Of a stretch of DNA of 64,000 nucleotides, positions 46,496-56,569 are shown one piece after another (within the stretch, counting starts at the first letter, position 1; every line of letters begins with the position of its first letter). The stretch is from an uncultured Colwellia sp. (GTDB taxonomy: Bacteria > Pseudomonadota > Gammaproteobacteria > Enterobacterales > Alteromonadaceae), in NCBI GenBank assembly GCA_913020705.1, contig CAJWBY010000003.1, forward strand, positions 1 through 64,000, in the 5' to 3' direction. A program made the translations under genes and the position numbers. A model generated the notes under the pieces. That model made no database searches, was not told the origin of the DNA, and worked only from the letters and a program-made list of their open reading frames with translations.

Positions 46496-48377
46496 ATGTT
46501 ATTAAAACAAAAGTTATACGTCAGTTTAATTTTAGCAATAGTGATTCCTTTAACTATTTCTACTCTTCTTTTTACTCATAGTATACGTACCCATACTGAA
46601 CAAAAGCTCGCTAAAGATGATTTGCCAACCGCCTTAAATGAAGTAAAGAATGGGATAGAATTAGCATTATCGATTCCAATCATCGTCTCTAAAGAAATAG
46701 CACAGAACTCATTTGTAATTAACTGGTTGAGCGGTAATGAAGTAGAAGATCAGCAAGATTCCTTTATTCAATACTTATCCGACATTAGAAATAAGAATGA
46801 TGCGATTAGTGCATATATCGTTTCTGAAAAATCGGGAAACTATTATACCAATTCAGGTATTGATCGTAGGGTAGATAGAGAAAAAGATAAATGGTTTTAT
46901 AGTTTTTTAGCATCAGATAAACCTTTTGAATTAAGTTTAGATGTAGATAAAACAACTCAAAAGTTAGTTGTTTTTATTAATTATGCCGTAGAAGTTGATG
47001 GCGTTCGTTCAGGCATTGCTGGTATAGGGCTTTCTCTCGATTCTATGACCAGTTTAGTCAGTAATTATAGAATTGGTGAAGAAGGTTTTGTTTATTTAGT
47101 CTCGAGTAATGGAGAAATTATGCTCCATGGAGATAAAGCTAAAATTGGAAGGTCCATTAAACTTTTTGCCATAAAAGATGGCCAGTTAGTTGATAAAGAT
47201 AGGGATGGTGAAGATTATGTTATTTCAAGTACACCGCTTAACTCTTTAAACTGGCACTTAGTGGCGGAAATCCCACAAGAACAGCTTTATGGACCTATTA
47301 ATAGTGCAATAAATAAAAATATATTTTTTGGGGCTGTTATCGCTTTATTAGGGTTTATTTTAGTCAGGATGTTGGCGGGACAAATTTTAAAAACCTATAG
47401 AACAAATTACTGATGCAGTTACCGCACTTACAGAAAAAGATGGTGATCTAACGGCAAGATTACCAGCTAAAGAAAAGCATGAAATAGGTAATTTAGCGAC
47501 AAGATTTAATTTATTTATAGAACAACTACATGAGATGTTTAAGCAAGTCTCTGTTTCTGCAGAACAAGTTCAAAATATTGCAGGGCATGTTCAAGGAAAA
47601 GTTCAAGAGGCAGCTAGTTTAGCTGAAATGCAATCATCGAATACTCAAACGGTGGCTGCTGCGGTTAATGAAATGGAGGTCACGGTACAAGACATATCTA
47701 ATAATGCTAATGGTGCTTCAGAAATAGCAATAACGACAGAAGAAACCAACCATAAAGGTGCAAAATTTGTTAATCATACAATATCTCAAATGGAAGTTTT
47801 AGAGTCTTCAATGGTAACATCGGTTAAATCAGTAACGGAGCTTTCAACTGAAATAAAATCGATTAGTCACGTGTTAGAAGTTATAAAAGGTATTTCTGAA
47901 CAAACTAATTTACTCGCGCTAAATGCCGCTATTGAAGCTGCAAGAGCAGGAGAGCAAGGACGAGGTTTTGCTGTTGTTGCCGATGAAGTTAGAACGCTAG
48001 CAAAAAGAACGGCTGAATCTACAGAGCAAATTAATGAGATGATAGCTAGCCTAAACGCTAAAGCCTCAGCAACTGTTTCTTCAATCGAACTTGGTAGCAA
48101 AAATACCCTTGAAAGTGCTGAACGATTGAAACAAACGGGCAGTACCTTGGACAACATTGCTCAAGAAATTATCAGTTTAACTGAAATCAATACATCTGTA
48201 GCGTCAGCGACAAGAGAACAAACGCTAGCAACTGCCGAAATTAGTCAAAATATTGTAATGATTGCTACCTCTGCAGATCAAACCAAAGACAACATGATCC
48301 AATCTGAGGAATTGTGCGAAGGGTTGCACAATGAATCGAAAGCACTTAAGGAATTAATTGGAAAGTTTACTATTTAG
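46496..48377 (+). pseudogene. Methyl-accepting chemotaxis protein, single-base frameshift
   Basis: Two frames together make one chemoreceptor. The first (46496-47413) has an N-terminal membrane helix, a dCache-like periplasmic sensor (about 30-270) and a second helix ending in AGQILK. It then leaves frame at an A5 run (47389-47393). Removing one A restores [20 protein letters not shown], the HAMP start, and joins the second frame, which carries the signalling domain with the hairpin-tip signature [20 protein letters not shown] and [19 protein letters not shown]. As sequenced the receptor loses its signalling half. Homopolymer slippage, real or from sequencing, is the likely cause. Confidence 0.85.
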
Positions 48378-48429
48378 CCTATTGTAAAGAATACTTTCTC
48401 CAGCACTTTGATGTTCATTAGCATTAAAT

Positions 48430-49707
48430 TTAGAGGTCATTCTCTATTATTTCAATTCTGTTTCGACCGTTATTCTTAGCTTGATACATCGCTTTGTCTG
48501 CATCATTGATCAATTGTTCGAAAGTATTATGTTTATCGCTAAAAGCACAAATACCTATACTTACCGTCACGCAAACTTCATTACCTTCAAATTTTGTGGA
48601 GTTTCTAGCTAAAGAACGTTGGATTCGACTGGCTGTTTGTATTGCACCACTTAATTCGCTGTCAGGTAAAATAATAATGAACTCTTCACCTCCATAACGC
48701 GCAAAAAAGTCAATGTTTCGTATTTCTTTACTGCAAACATTACAAAGGTTTTTCAGAGCCTCGTCTCCGAACAAATGACCAAATTCATCGTTAATTTTTT
48801 TAAATAAATCACAATCAACCATAATTAACGCTAATGGGCTTTTAGTTCTTCGTGCACGAGAAAATTCATAATGTCCTCTTTCAAACAAGGCACGGCGGTT
48901 TGCGATTTTGGTTAGAGGGTCAGTATTCGACAGTTGCTCTAATTCATGTGTTCTTTCATCAACAATTTTTTTCATTGATGCTAAAGATACAGTGGTTGAA
49001 CTTAATTTTTTGTTCATAGCATTGAATGCCTGAGCGATACTATTAAATTCTTCAGATTGATTAGAGAGTTGTATTTTTTGAAAATTCCCACTGTGATTCT
49101 TTTCAAAGGCTGACTTTACTTCTTTGAGTGATGTTTTAAAGATTCTAACAACGTTAAAAGCCCCATAAACGAGAGTGAAAATGACGAGTGCTAATATAGA
49201 CAAAACAAATATTATTTGATTCCTAATAATATTCTTAATATCTTTTTGCGCAATAGTAGAAAGTTGCATGGAATCAGAACGAATGGCTTCTAATTGTGTT
49301 AGTAATCTAATTTTTAAATGCTTCTTAATTGTTTCATCTGCATTTTTTAATTTATTTTTATTAATGGCATTAAATAAGCGCATTACATTTCTGTTTTGGC
49401 TTTTAATGCTATTTTGAATCGTGTGTTGTTGTGGTGTTAAATGAGGTACAAGTTGAAGTAATTCTTCAAATTTTTTTGCTAAGGCAAACCATTTTTTAGC
49501 GTTGTAATTGCTGGCGTAAATGTTTTCACGTGTAATAAACTGTTTTAAGGTATTTGTATGCCCTTCAATCATATTGGCATACTTTTCACGTTTTGATGCG
49601 ACATCAATAACCTGAGTCGACCATAAAATGCTTATAACTAGCACTACAAATAATAAGCAACTGCTTATTGTAAAAAAATAAATTTGGTGATGTAAACTCA
49701 ATTTCAT
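48430..49707 (-). CDS. Membrane diguanylate cyclase
   Basis: 425 residues: membrane helix (10-30), a helical periplasmic sensor (about 35-165), second helix (168-190), a HAMP-like linker and a GGDEF domain. The active site is GGEEF at 339-343, and RNID five residues earlier is the canonical RxxD inhibitory I-site, so an active, feedback-controlled c-di-GMP synthase is expected. The ATG has GGGAAG ahead. It starts 13 bp after the anchored substrate-binding protein gene, so the two are co-transcribed and may form a sensor pair. Confidence 0.9.
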   Translation of the reverse strand: MKLSLHHQIYFFTISSCLLFVVLVISILWSTQVIDVASKREKYANMIEGHTNTLKQFITRENIYASNYNAKKWFALAKKFEELLQLVPHLTPQQHTIQNSIKSQNRNVMRLFNAINKNKLKNADETIKKHLKIRLLTQLEAIRSDSMQLSTIAQKDIKNIIRNQIIFVLSILALVIFTLVYGAFNVVRIFKTSLKEVKSAFEKNHSGNFQKIQLSNQSEEFNSIAQAFNAMNKKLSSTTVSLASMKKIVDERTHELEQLSNTDPLTKIANRRALFERGHYEFSRARRTKSPLALIMVDCDLFKKINDEFGHLFGDEALKNLCNVCSKEIRNIDFFARYGGEEFIIILPDSELSGAIQTASRIQRSLARNSTKFEGNEVCVTVSIGICAFSDKHNTFEQLINDADKAMYQAKNNGRNRIEIIENDL

Positions 49708-49720
49708 AAAAACTTCCCAT

Positions 49721-50740
49721 TTATAGCGGTATATTTACGGCCCCAGGTTCGACCTGTAATAATGCTCTACTATCAATAAAACGCTCTGAATTAGGAATTT
49801 CATTAAATTCACTCATTTGTGTTTCCACAGCCCATATTGCTTGAGAATTAATGTTCAATATTAGCGACTGATTTAGTCCAAGTTTAAAAATGTAATCAGG
49901 CCAAACCCAGTCAATAAATGCAGGGTCTAATTCAAGGGCATCAATCACAATTTTTTTAGATTCTTTTGGGTGCGAAACAATATAATTAATCGCTGTTTGT
50001 AGCCCTTGAATAACACATTTCGCTTTTTCCACAAGTTGATTATCTGCTGTTTGTGAAATTAAGTTGAAACTCAATGTACTTAAGCTCTTGGTGTCATGAA
50101 TTTTTATTTGATCACCCAATAATTGTAATGCTTTAAATACAAAGGGCTCCCAAGCAACAATAGCATCAACTTCGTTATTACTGAAACCATGTATCAATTC
50201 GTCTGGCTTATAATTATATAATTGAACATGTTCCATTGTTAAACCTTCAATAGCTAATAAAGTACTTAAAAGGTATTCGCTAGCCGTTCCTTTAGTAACA
50301 CCTACTCTTTTTTCTTTCAGTTCCGTTACTGATGTAACCCTATCAGAAGAGCGTGTAATTAATTTCACATCATTATCAGATTGAACAAACATGGCATGTG
50401 TAACAAACTTTTGCTTAGTTAAACTTTTAAAAGCGATGACTGAGTCGGAACTCGTACCAAAATCAACGTCACCATTCATTACTTTCTCAAATGCAATTTG
50501 ACCTCCTTTCACTTCAGTGTATTCAACCTCAACACAGGTTTCATCAAATGAATTTATGGATTTAGCGACATAAAAAGGTGTAGATAACGGTGTTTTAGAA
50601 ACCGCGATAGTAACGGGGTGTTTATCCATACTCCAAAAATATTGCAAATTGAAATAGAATCCTAAAATTCCAATAGTTATTGTGATAAAAATGATAAAAG
50701 AATATTTTGCACTCAAATTATTTACCTTCAATTTTGTCAT
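49721..50740 (-). CDS. Membrane-anchored NMT1/SsuA-like substrate-binding protein
   Basis: 339 residues. One uncleaved-looking helix (about 14-30) is followed by an ABC-type solute-binding fold of the NMT1/ThiY/SsuA group (VTIAVSKTPLSTPFYVAK, VNGDVDFGTSS-like MNGDVDFGTSSDSVIAF, KEKRVGVTKGTASEYLL, VDAIVAWEPFV). These proteins bind sulfonates, nitrate or thiamine-precursor-like molecules. No permease or ATPase lies nearby. It precedes the diguanylate cyclase by 13 bp, so it probably passes ligand information to that enzyme instead of feeding transport. Confidence 0.82.
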   Translation of the reverse strand: MTKLKVNNLSAKYSFIIFITITIGILGFYFNLQYFWSMDKHPVTIAVSKTPLSTPFYVAKSINSFDETCVEVEYTEVKGGQIAFEKVMNGDVDFGTSSDSVIAFKSLTKQKFVTHAMFVQSDNDVKLITRSSDRVTSVTELKEKRVGVTKGTASEYLLSTLLAIEGLTMEHVQLYNYKPDELIHGFSNNEVDAIVAWEPFVFKALQLLGDQIKIHDTKSLSTLSFNLISQTADNQLVEKAKCVIQGLQTAINYIVSHPKESKKIVIDALELDPAFIDWVWPDYIFKLGLNQSLILNINSQAIWAVETQMSEFNEIPNSERFIDSRALLQVEPGAVNIPL

Positions 50741-51000
50741 GCGTACTTAACCAATAATTTGGTTAAAGTCATTGTTCTACATAAGTTAACTTTAGTCGCC
50801 AAAATAGGTGTTAGCCAATTACCTTTATGAATTACAATGAGCGGTATTCAATGTAGCCTAATTTTTAATATTTATCATTTATGCTTTACTCGCCATGCTT
50901 TAATCTCTAAGTATCATTGAATGTGATGAAACAATATTACTTTGTGCTTTACTCTTGATATAGTCAATTTATTATTCAGGGGCTCGCAAATATATAAATA

Positions 51001-52268
51001 ATGAAATTTCCTCATACCAAAGCGATTACCACATTTACTGTACTCTTTATGTTCATGGCGATTATTTCGCTAATTGCCATTAAGAAACTACAACACTCTT
51101 CATCAATTGCTCTTGCTGCTCGTACAGCAATTGTTTTAGCCTCGACTATTAATCAAGCAAGAATATCTTATAGTAAAAATGCAGTTTCTGCGTTGAGCGA
51201 ACATCCTGATATATTAGTGCAAGCGAAATATCATGGGGAAAATATGCCATTCCAAACCCCGCAACGTTTGCCATTGAATTAGGAGAAGCAATTTCTGATC
51301 CTGAAAATGGCTTAATATTGCATACTTTTAGTAATTACCCTTTTGCTAGCAGGCACCATAATTCTGGTCCACAAGATGATTTTCAAATAACGGCATTGAA
51401 AAATTTAAACGCAAATAATCGCATTTTTGAACGTGTTGAAATGATCGGCAACATCGATGTGCTCAGACACGCCGAAGCTATCTTTATGGAAAAAAGCTGT
51501 ATTGATTGTCATAATTATCATCCCGATAGCCCTAAAAAAGATTGGAAAGTAGGGGATATGCGTGGCGCGGTTGATATTAGTATTCCATTGAGCGGTGATG
51601 AAGGTTTAACCGAAACAATTCAATATGCGTACATTGTGTTTATCGTTTTTTCAGTAATCGGTATGTTTTTTATGTTTATCACCTTACATAGGGCAAAAAA
51701 TTTGTCGAAAGAACTAGAAATACAAGTTGATAAACGAACGGCAACCTTAAATGAGCTTGCACATACTGACGCCTTAACTTTGATTGCTAACCGTCGGCAT
51801 TTTGATGACTTTAGCCACAAAATGTTGGCTAAAAAATCTAAAACCATTTGGCCTATTGCATTTTTAATTTATGATTTAGATAATTTTAAAAATATTAACG
51901 ACACCTATGGGCATGACATTGGTGATGAATGTCTAAAAACCACAGTCAACACTGTTAACTTAGCTTTACTTAAGCATGGTGATTTCCATGCAAGAATAGG
52001 CGGGGAAGAATTTGCAATTATTTTACAAGGTATAACGCAAGCTGGGTTAGCAAAAGTAACGGAACAAATATTAGCAAATGTACGAAATGCTGTTATAGCC
52101 AATAATCCCGATGTGAGTTTTACTTGCAGTATTGGTTCAACATGGGTGTCTTCTGGCAGCAATGTTACCGTGAAGAAAATGATGTCGATTGCAGACCAAG
52201 CACTTTATAAAGCGAAATTTAACGGCAGGAATCAGGCTTGTCATATAGACTTTAGTGATACGTTATAG
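51001..52268 (+). pseudogene. Haem-c-binding DUF3365-GGDEF protein, single-base frameshift
   Basis: The first frame (51001-51282) and the second (51318-52268) belong to one protein. At about 51245 one T seems missing: with it the frame reads ENIAIPNPATFAIELGEAIS and continues to IHT-like LILHTFSNYPFASRHHN. The joined protein has an N-terminal helix, a DUF3365 periplasmic sensor with the c-type haem motif CIDCH (51498-51512), a second helix and a GGDEF domain with RIGGEEF. The I-site position reads KHGD, so product inhibition is probably absent. As sequenced it is interrupted; the closeness of the repair suggests a recent or technical event. Confidence 0.85.
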
Positions 52269-52511
52269 CTCCTATATTGAGAGTGATTTTCCAAAAGGTG
52301 AAGCTTATTTATTTTTATAATATTTTAAGATTGAGTACATTCATTAAGGTACTGATTATTAGCTTATTATACCTAGATAGTGTCAATATAGTGTCTATAC
52401 TTAAAGCTATTTAATATCCATAACGAATCAAACTAAATACGTGATTACGGAAATAGTCTCGTTAAGTTGAAATATGAAAGGGTTGCCCCTCAATGATTGA
52501 AATTACATAAC

Positions 52512-55500
52512 ATGATTGATTTAACAGATATGAAATCACTAGAAAATAAAATTAAACGTCGTAATTCATTAGCGACTTATTTAATTGCTATGTTAATAAG
52601 CATTTCATTTTTAAGTTTGATGTTTCTATCGAAACAACAAGATAAAGTAGCCGAAACGATTAACCTTTCCGGTAGTCAAAGAATGCTATCACAAAAAATC
52701 GCTTACCTTGCTTATCAACATTATCAGAATGTAATGGTTTCTGAGATTGACAAAACGCTAATAATTGATTTATTTGACACCGCAACACTATTTTCAACGA
52801 ATCAAAAATCTTTGACAAACCTGGTCATTAATAAATCTGGCATTATGCCAAAGGAAGTAAGTGCGTTGTATTTTAGCGCGCCAATCGATCTTAATAATCA
52901 AGTTGATTTCTATGTGGCAGAGGCCATTGCGTTAAGTCAAACCCAAGATAAAGTAATAGCGACAAGAATCATTGAGCAAAATTTTAATCGAGACTATATC
53001 GATGACTTTCTCGCCTCACTCGATTTAGTGGTAACAACAATTGAACAACATACTAACCAGCGTATTGCTTATATTGAAAGACTAGAAGCAGCCTTATGGT
53101 TAATCACAATTTTATTATTAGTATTAATAAACGTATATATTTTTAGACCGTTACAGCGACTCATCAGTCATAGCCACAATGCACTCTTATTGTCTAAAAG
53201 ACAAAGTGCAGAGTTAACGCTTGCGATAAATAAGCATGCCATTGTTTATAGAGTAAGTATGAATAAAAAGGGTTCGTTAACGGAGGTCAATCAGGCTTTT
53301 CTCGATTTTTATTGTTATAGCGAAGCAGAAATTATTGGTCAAAGTGTATTTAAAATTTGTAGTGCCAGTTATACCCCTCAATTTTATAAAGCAGTATTTA
53401 AAGAGTGTATAGCTCAAGAGTTTTGGCATGGTGAATCAATTAATAAAATTAAAGATGGGCGAGAGTTGTGGTTAAGTACAACAATAGTCCCTCTCATAAA
53501 TGATGAAAATAAAATTGAATCATTTATTGTTATTCAAAATGATATCAGTGGTATAAAGCAAACTGAACAATCACTTAATCAGTTGCATGAAATAACGTCT
53601 GAAATAGATAAAACACTAAATGATAAAATTCAAAAAATACTCGTACTTGGCAAACAAATATTTAATTTACCTCTCGCTTTAATTAGTGAAATACACGAAC
53701 AAGAATATTGTGTTATTCATTGCCATACACCTAACGATGAAATTAATCCGGGTGATAAATTTGATTTAGAGAACACTTATTGCTGTCATACATTAAAGGC
53801 AGAAAAGGCGGTTTCTTTTCATCAGGCAGGTGCAAGTTCAATAAAAAATCACCCTTGTTATCAAGCTTTTGGTTTAGAAAGTTATATTGGCGTGCCTCTT
53901 ATTGTTAATGGTAAACGGTTTGGCACTTTAAACTTTTCTGGCCCAGAGCCATCATCTAGACCATTTACTCGCCGAGAGTTAGATCTGATTCAATTATTTT
54001 CTCACTGGATAAGCGCAGAACTCACTCGTGCTAAGCATCAAGAAGAATTCTTAAGCCAGCAATCTTTAATGGAAGAAATGGGCCTTCAAGCGCGCATTGG
54101 TGCTTGGGAAGTTGACCTCATTAATAACAAAATTTACTGGTCAAGCATGACAAAAGAAATACATGAAGTGCCAAGCGATTATCAGCCAGAACTATCAACG
54201 GCTATTAACTTTTACAAAGAAGGAGAGAGCAGAGATAGGGTACAGACTTTAGTTGTAAATAGTATGGAAAATGGCACCGCGTATGAAGAAGACTTACAGA
54301 TGGTTACGGCTAAAGGGAATGAAATTTGGGTGTCGGCTCGAGGCCGTTCTGAATTTGTAAACGGAGTTTGTGTTCGCATGTATGGTTCGTTTCAAGATAT
54401 TACCGACAAAACGACAATTCAACAAAGCATAGCCAAACAAAACCAGCGAATGGCATTGGCGGCAGACTCTGCGAGAATAGGGATTTGGGAGCTTAATCTT
54501 GTGACCAATGAATTAAAGTGGGACGATTGGATGTTCAAATTATATGGCATTCCTGAAAACCAAACGTTGAGTGCCTTTGAGGCCATAGGAAAAGGACTTC
54601 ATCCTGATGATAAAGATGAGGCGGTTGCCTATATTTATCAGGTTATTAAAGATAATAGCCGGTATGATGATCAGTTCCGGATCGTTTGGCCAACGGGTGA
54701 AATTAAATATATAAAGGCAGTGGCCAGTATCATTTATGATAGTGATGATCAGCCTATATCGATGATAGGGGTAAGTTATGACGTTACTTTATTAGCAGAA
54801 AATGAAATAGCGCTTATCAAAGCTAAAGAACAAGCTGAAATAGCGGTAACGGCTAAAAACGAATTTTTTGCTAGTATGAGCCACGAAATAAGAACACCGA
54901 TGAATGGCGTTATCGGCATGCTTGATTTAGTAAAAGATTCACCGCTAAATCCAGAGCAAAAACACCGAGTTGGTATTGCTCAACAAAGTGCTACTTCATT
55001 ACTATCATTAATTAACGACATTTTAGATTTTTCCAAAATAGATGCTAATAAATTAGAACTTGAAAATATCAGTTTTAATCTTCCTGAAATGGTGGGTGAT
55101 TTAGCTGAGTCATTTGCTCAACAAGCACAAAACAAAGGTTTAGAGTTAATTGTAGATCTCGTTGATTGTGAAGAATCACTTGTGATTGGAGATTCAAACC
55201 GAATTCGCCAAATACTCACTAATCTATTAGCGAATGCGATCAAATTTACTAAGAAAGGTGAGGTAATCATCCGACTGAGTCAGCACCATCATTCTGCTAC
55301 TCATTGGAGAATGACGGCTGTTGTGTCTGACACTGGCATAGGCATTTCAAAAGAGAAACAGAATGAACTTTTTGAAGTATTTAGTCAGGTTGACGCATCT
55401 ACGACACGAGAGTATGGCGGCACTGGACTTGGACTTGCCATCGTAAAAAAACTCTGCTTATGCATGCAAGGAAGTGTCAAGGTAGAAAGTAATGAAGGAC

Positions 55501-56420
55501 AAGGAAGTTCATTTAGTTGTGATTTAATTTTAGAAAAGTCGGATGATTCGATGTCGTCATTTCCTGATAAAACTTTCCATGGGAAACGTGTACTCATTAT
55601 CGAAAACAACCAATCTTGTAGTGAAGCTATTAAGCGACAATTGATCGCCTGGAAAGTCGATGCAGATACCATAAATAGTGTGAAACCCGCGTTATCTCTC
55701 CTTGGAAAACGACAAGACAAACCTAGTTATGACCTATTAATTATTAATCAGCAACTTCCTGACTTAGATACTACAGCATTTGCAATGGAAGTGCGTTCAA
55801 ACCCCGATAACAAAGACTTAAAAATAATGTACATGACACTTATGAGCAGTCAGCATAATTTAGCCAATAGCGATAAGCGAGTTGTTAGTGGGTTTTTCCC
55901 CAAACCTGTCATTGTTTCTGATTTAAAAAGAGCATTAAGTACAACATTTGATGAATCTGAACAACAACTTGTTAGCAGTGTTACCTTATCGGGTATAAAA
56001 AAATTGCCTGAATCTGAAATGGATTGGACGCAAAAGGTTAAGCTATTACTTGTTGAAGATAATCGTGTGAATCAAATGGTGGCAATGGGGGTATTAAAAA
56101 AAATAGGGATTACTGATTGTGTAATTGCAGTTCATGGACAAGATGCGATTGAAAAACTTAATTCAAGCGAAGAAAACAATCCGTTCACGTTTATTTTTAT
56201 GGATTGTCAAATGCCTATAATGGATGGTTACGAAGCAACAGACTTGATTAGACAAGGAATGGCTGGAAGTAGGTACAAAGATATTCCTATTGTTGCCATG
56301 ACCGCTAATGCAATGCTTGGTGATGAAGAAAAATGTTTATCTGCAGGAATGAATGACTATTTAGTTAAGCCAATCAATAAAGACCTTGTAAGAGATACGA
56401 TTAAAATATTTCAACAATAG
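52512..56420 (+). CDS. Large hybrid histidine kinase: PilJ-like sensor, PAS, GAF, PAS, PAS, HisKA, HATPase, two receivers
   Basis: 1302 residues from ATG 52512 (a TTG further up, and ATG 52530, are alternatives; no clear ribosome site). The periplasmic part is of the type IV pilus methyl-accepting kind (INLSGSQRMLSQKIAYLA). Then follow a PAS domain (near 245-365), a GAF domain (near 375-515, YIGVPLIVNGKRFGTLNFSG), two more PAS (WEVDLINNK and WELNLVTNE), HisKA with SMSHEIRTPMNG (His791), HATPase (GTGLGLAIVKKL), a degenerate receiver with Asn1079 where the aspartate is expected, and a complete receiver with Asp1231 (FMDCQMPIMDG). The ligand is unknown. Confidence 0.88.
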   Translation: MIDLTDMKSLENKIKRRNSLATYLIAMLISISFLSLMFLSKQQDKVAETINLSGSQRMLSQKIAYLAYQHYQNVMVSEIDKTLIIDLFDTATLFSTNQKSLTNLVINKSGIMPKEVSALYFSAPIDLNNQVDFYVAEAIALSQTQDKVIATRIIEQNFNRDYIDDFLASLDLVVTTIEQHTNQRIAYIERLEAALWLITILLLVLINVYIFRPLQRLISHSHNALLLSKRQSAELTLAINKHAIVYRVSMNKKGSLTEVNQAFLDFYCYSEAEIIGQSVFKICSASYTPQFYKAVFKECIAQEFWHGESINKIKDGRELWLSTTIVPLINDENKIESFIVIQNDISGIKQTEQSLNQLHEITSEIDKTLNDKIQKILVLGKQIFNLPLALISEIHEQEYCVIHCHTPNDEINPGDKFDLENTYCCHTLKAEKAVSFHQAGASSIKNHPCYQAFGLESYIGVPLIVNGKRFGTLNFSGPEPSSRPFTRRELDLIQLFSHWISAELTRAKHQEEFLSQQSLMEEMGLQARIGAWEVDLINNKIYWSSMTKEIHEVPSDYQPELSTAINFYKEGESRDRVQTLVVNSMENGTAYEEDLQMVTAKGNEIWVSARGRSEFVNGVCVRMYGSFQDITDKTTIQQSIAKQNQRMALAADSARIGIWELNLVTNELKWDDWMFKLYGIPENQTLSAFEAIGKGLHPDDKDEAVAYIYQVIKDNSRYDDQFRIVWPTGEIKYIKAVASIIYDSDDQPISMIGVSYDVTLLAENEIALIKAKEQAEIAVTAKNEFFASMSHEIRTPMNGVIGMLDLVKDSPLNPEQKHRVGIAQQSATSLLSLINDILDFSKIDANKLELENISFNLPEMVGDLAESFAQQAQNKGLELIVDLVDCEESLVIGDSNRIRQILTNLLANAIKFTKKGEVIIRLSQHHHSATHWRMTAVVSDTGIGISKEKQNELFEVFSQVDASTTREYGGTGLGLAIVKKLCLCMQGSVKVESNEGQGSSFSCDLILEKSDDSMSSFPDKTFHGKRVLIIENNQSCSEAIKRQLIAWKVDADTINSVKPALSLLGKRQDKPSYDLLIINQQLPDLDTTAFAMEVRSNPDNKDLKIMYMTLMSSQHNLANSDKRVVSGFFPKPVIVSDLKRALSTTFDESEQQLVSSVTLSGIKKLPESEMDWTQKVKLLLVEDNRVNQMVAMGVLKKIGITDCVIAVHGQDAIEKLNSSEENNPFTFIFMDCQMPIMDGYEATDLIRQGMAGSRYKDIPIVAMTANAMLGDEEKCLSAGMNDYLVKPINKDLVRDTIKIFQQ

Positions 56421-56569
56421 AATGGGGTAGCTTGCTTAGTTTACGGCACAGAGATCATAAGTTTATAACCTTGAATTTATTGCACAAACCATAATAATTA
56501 ACATGTAACTAATCTCATTGATGTTTACTAACATCTATTCAATGAGAGCTATAAAAATGGAACTTGAAC

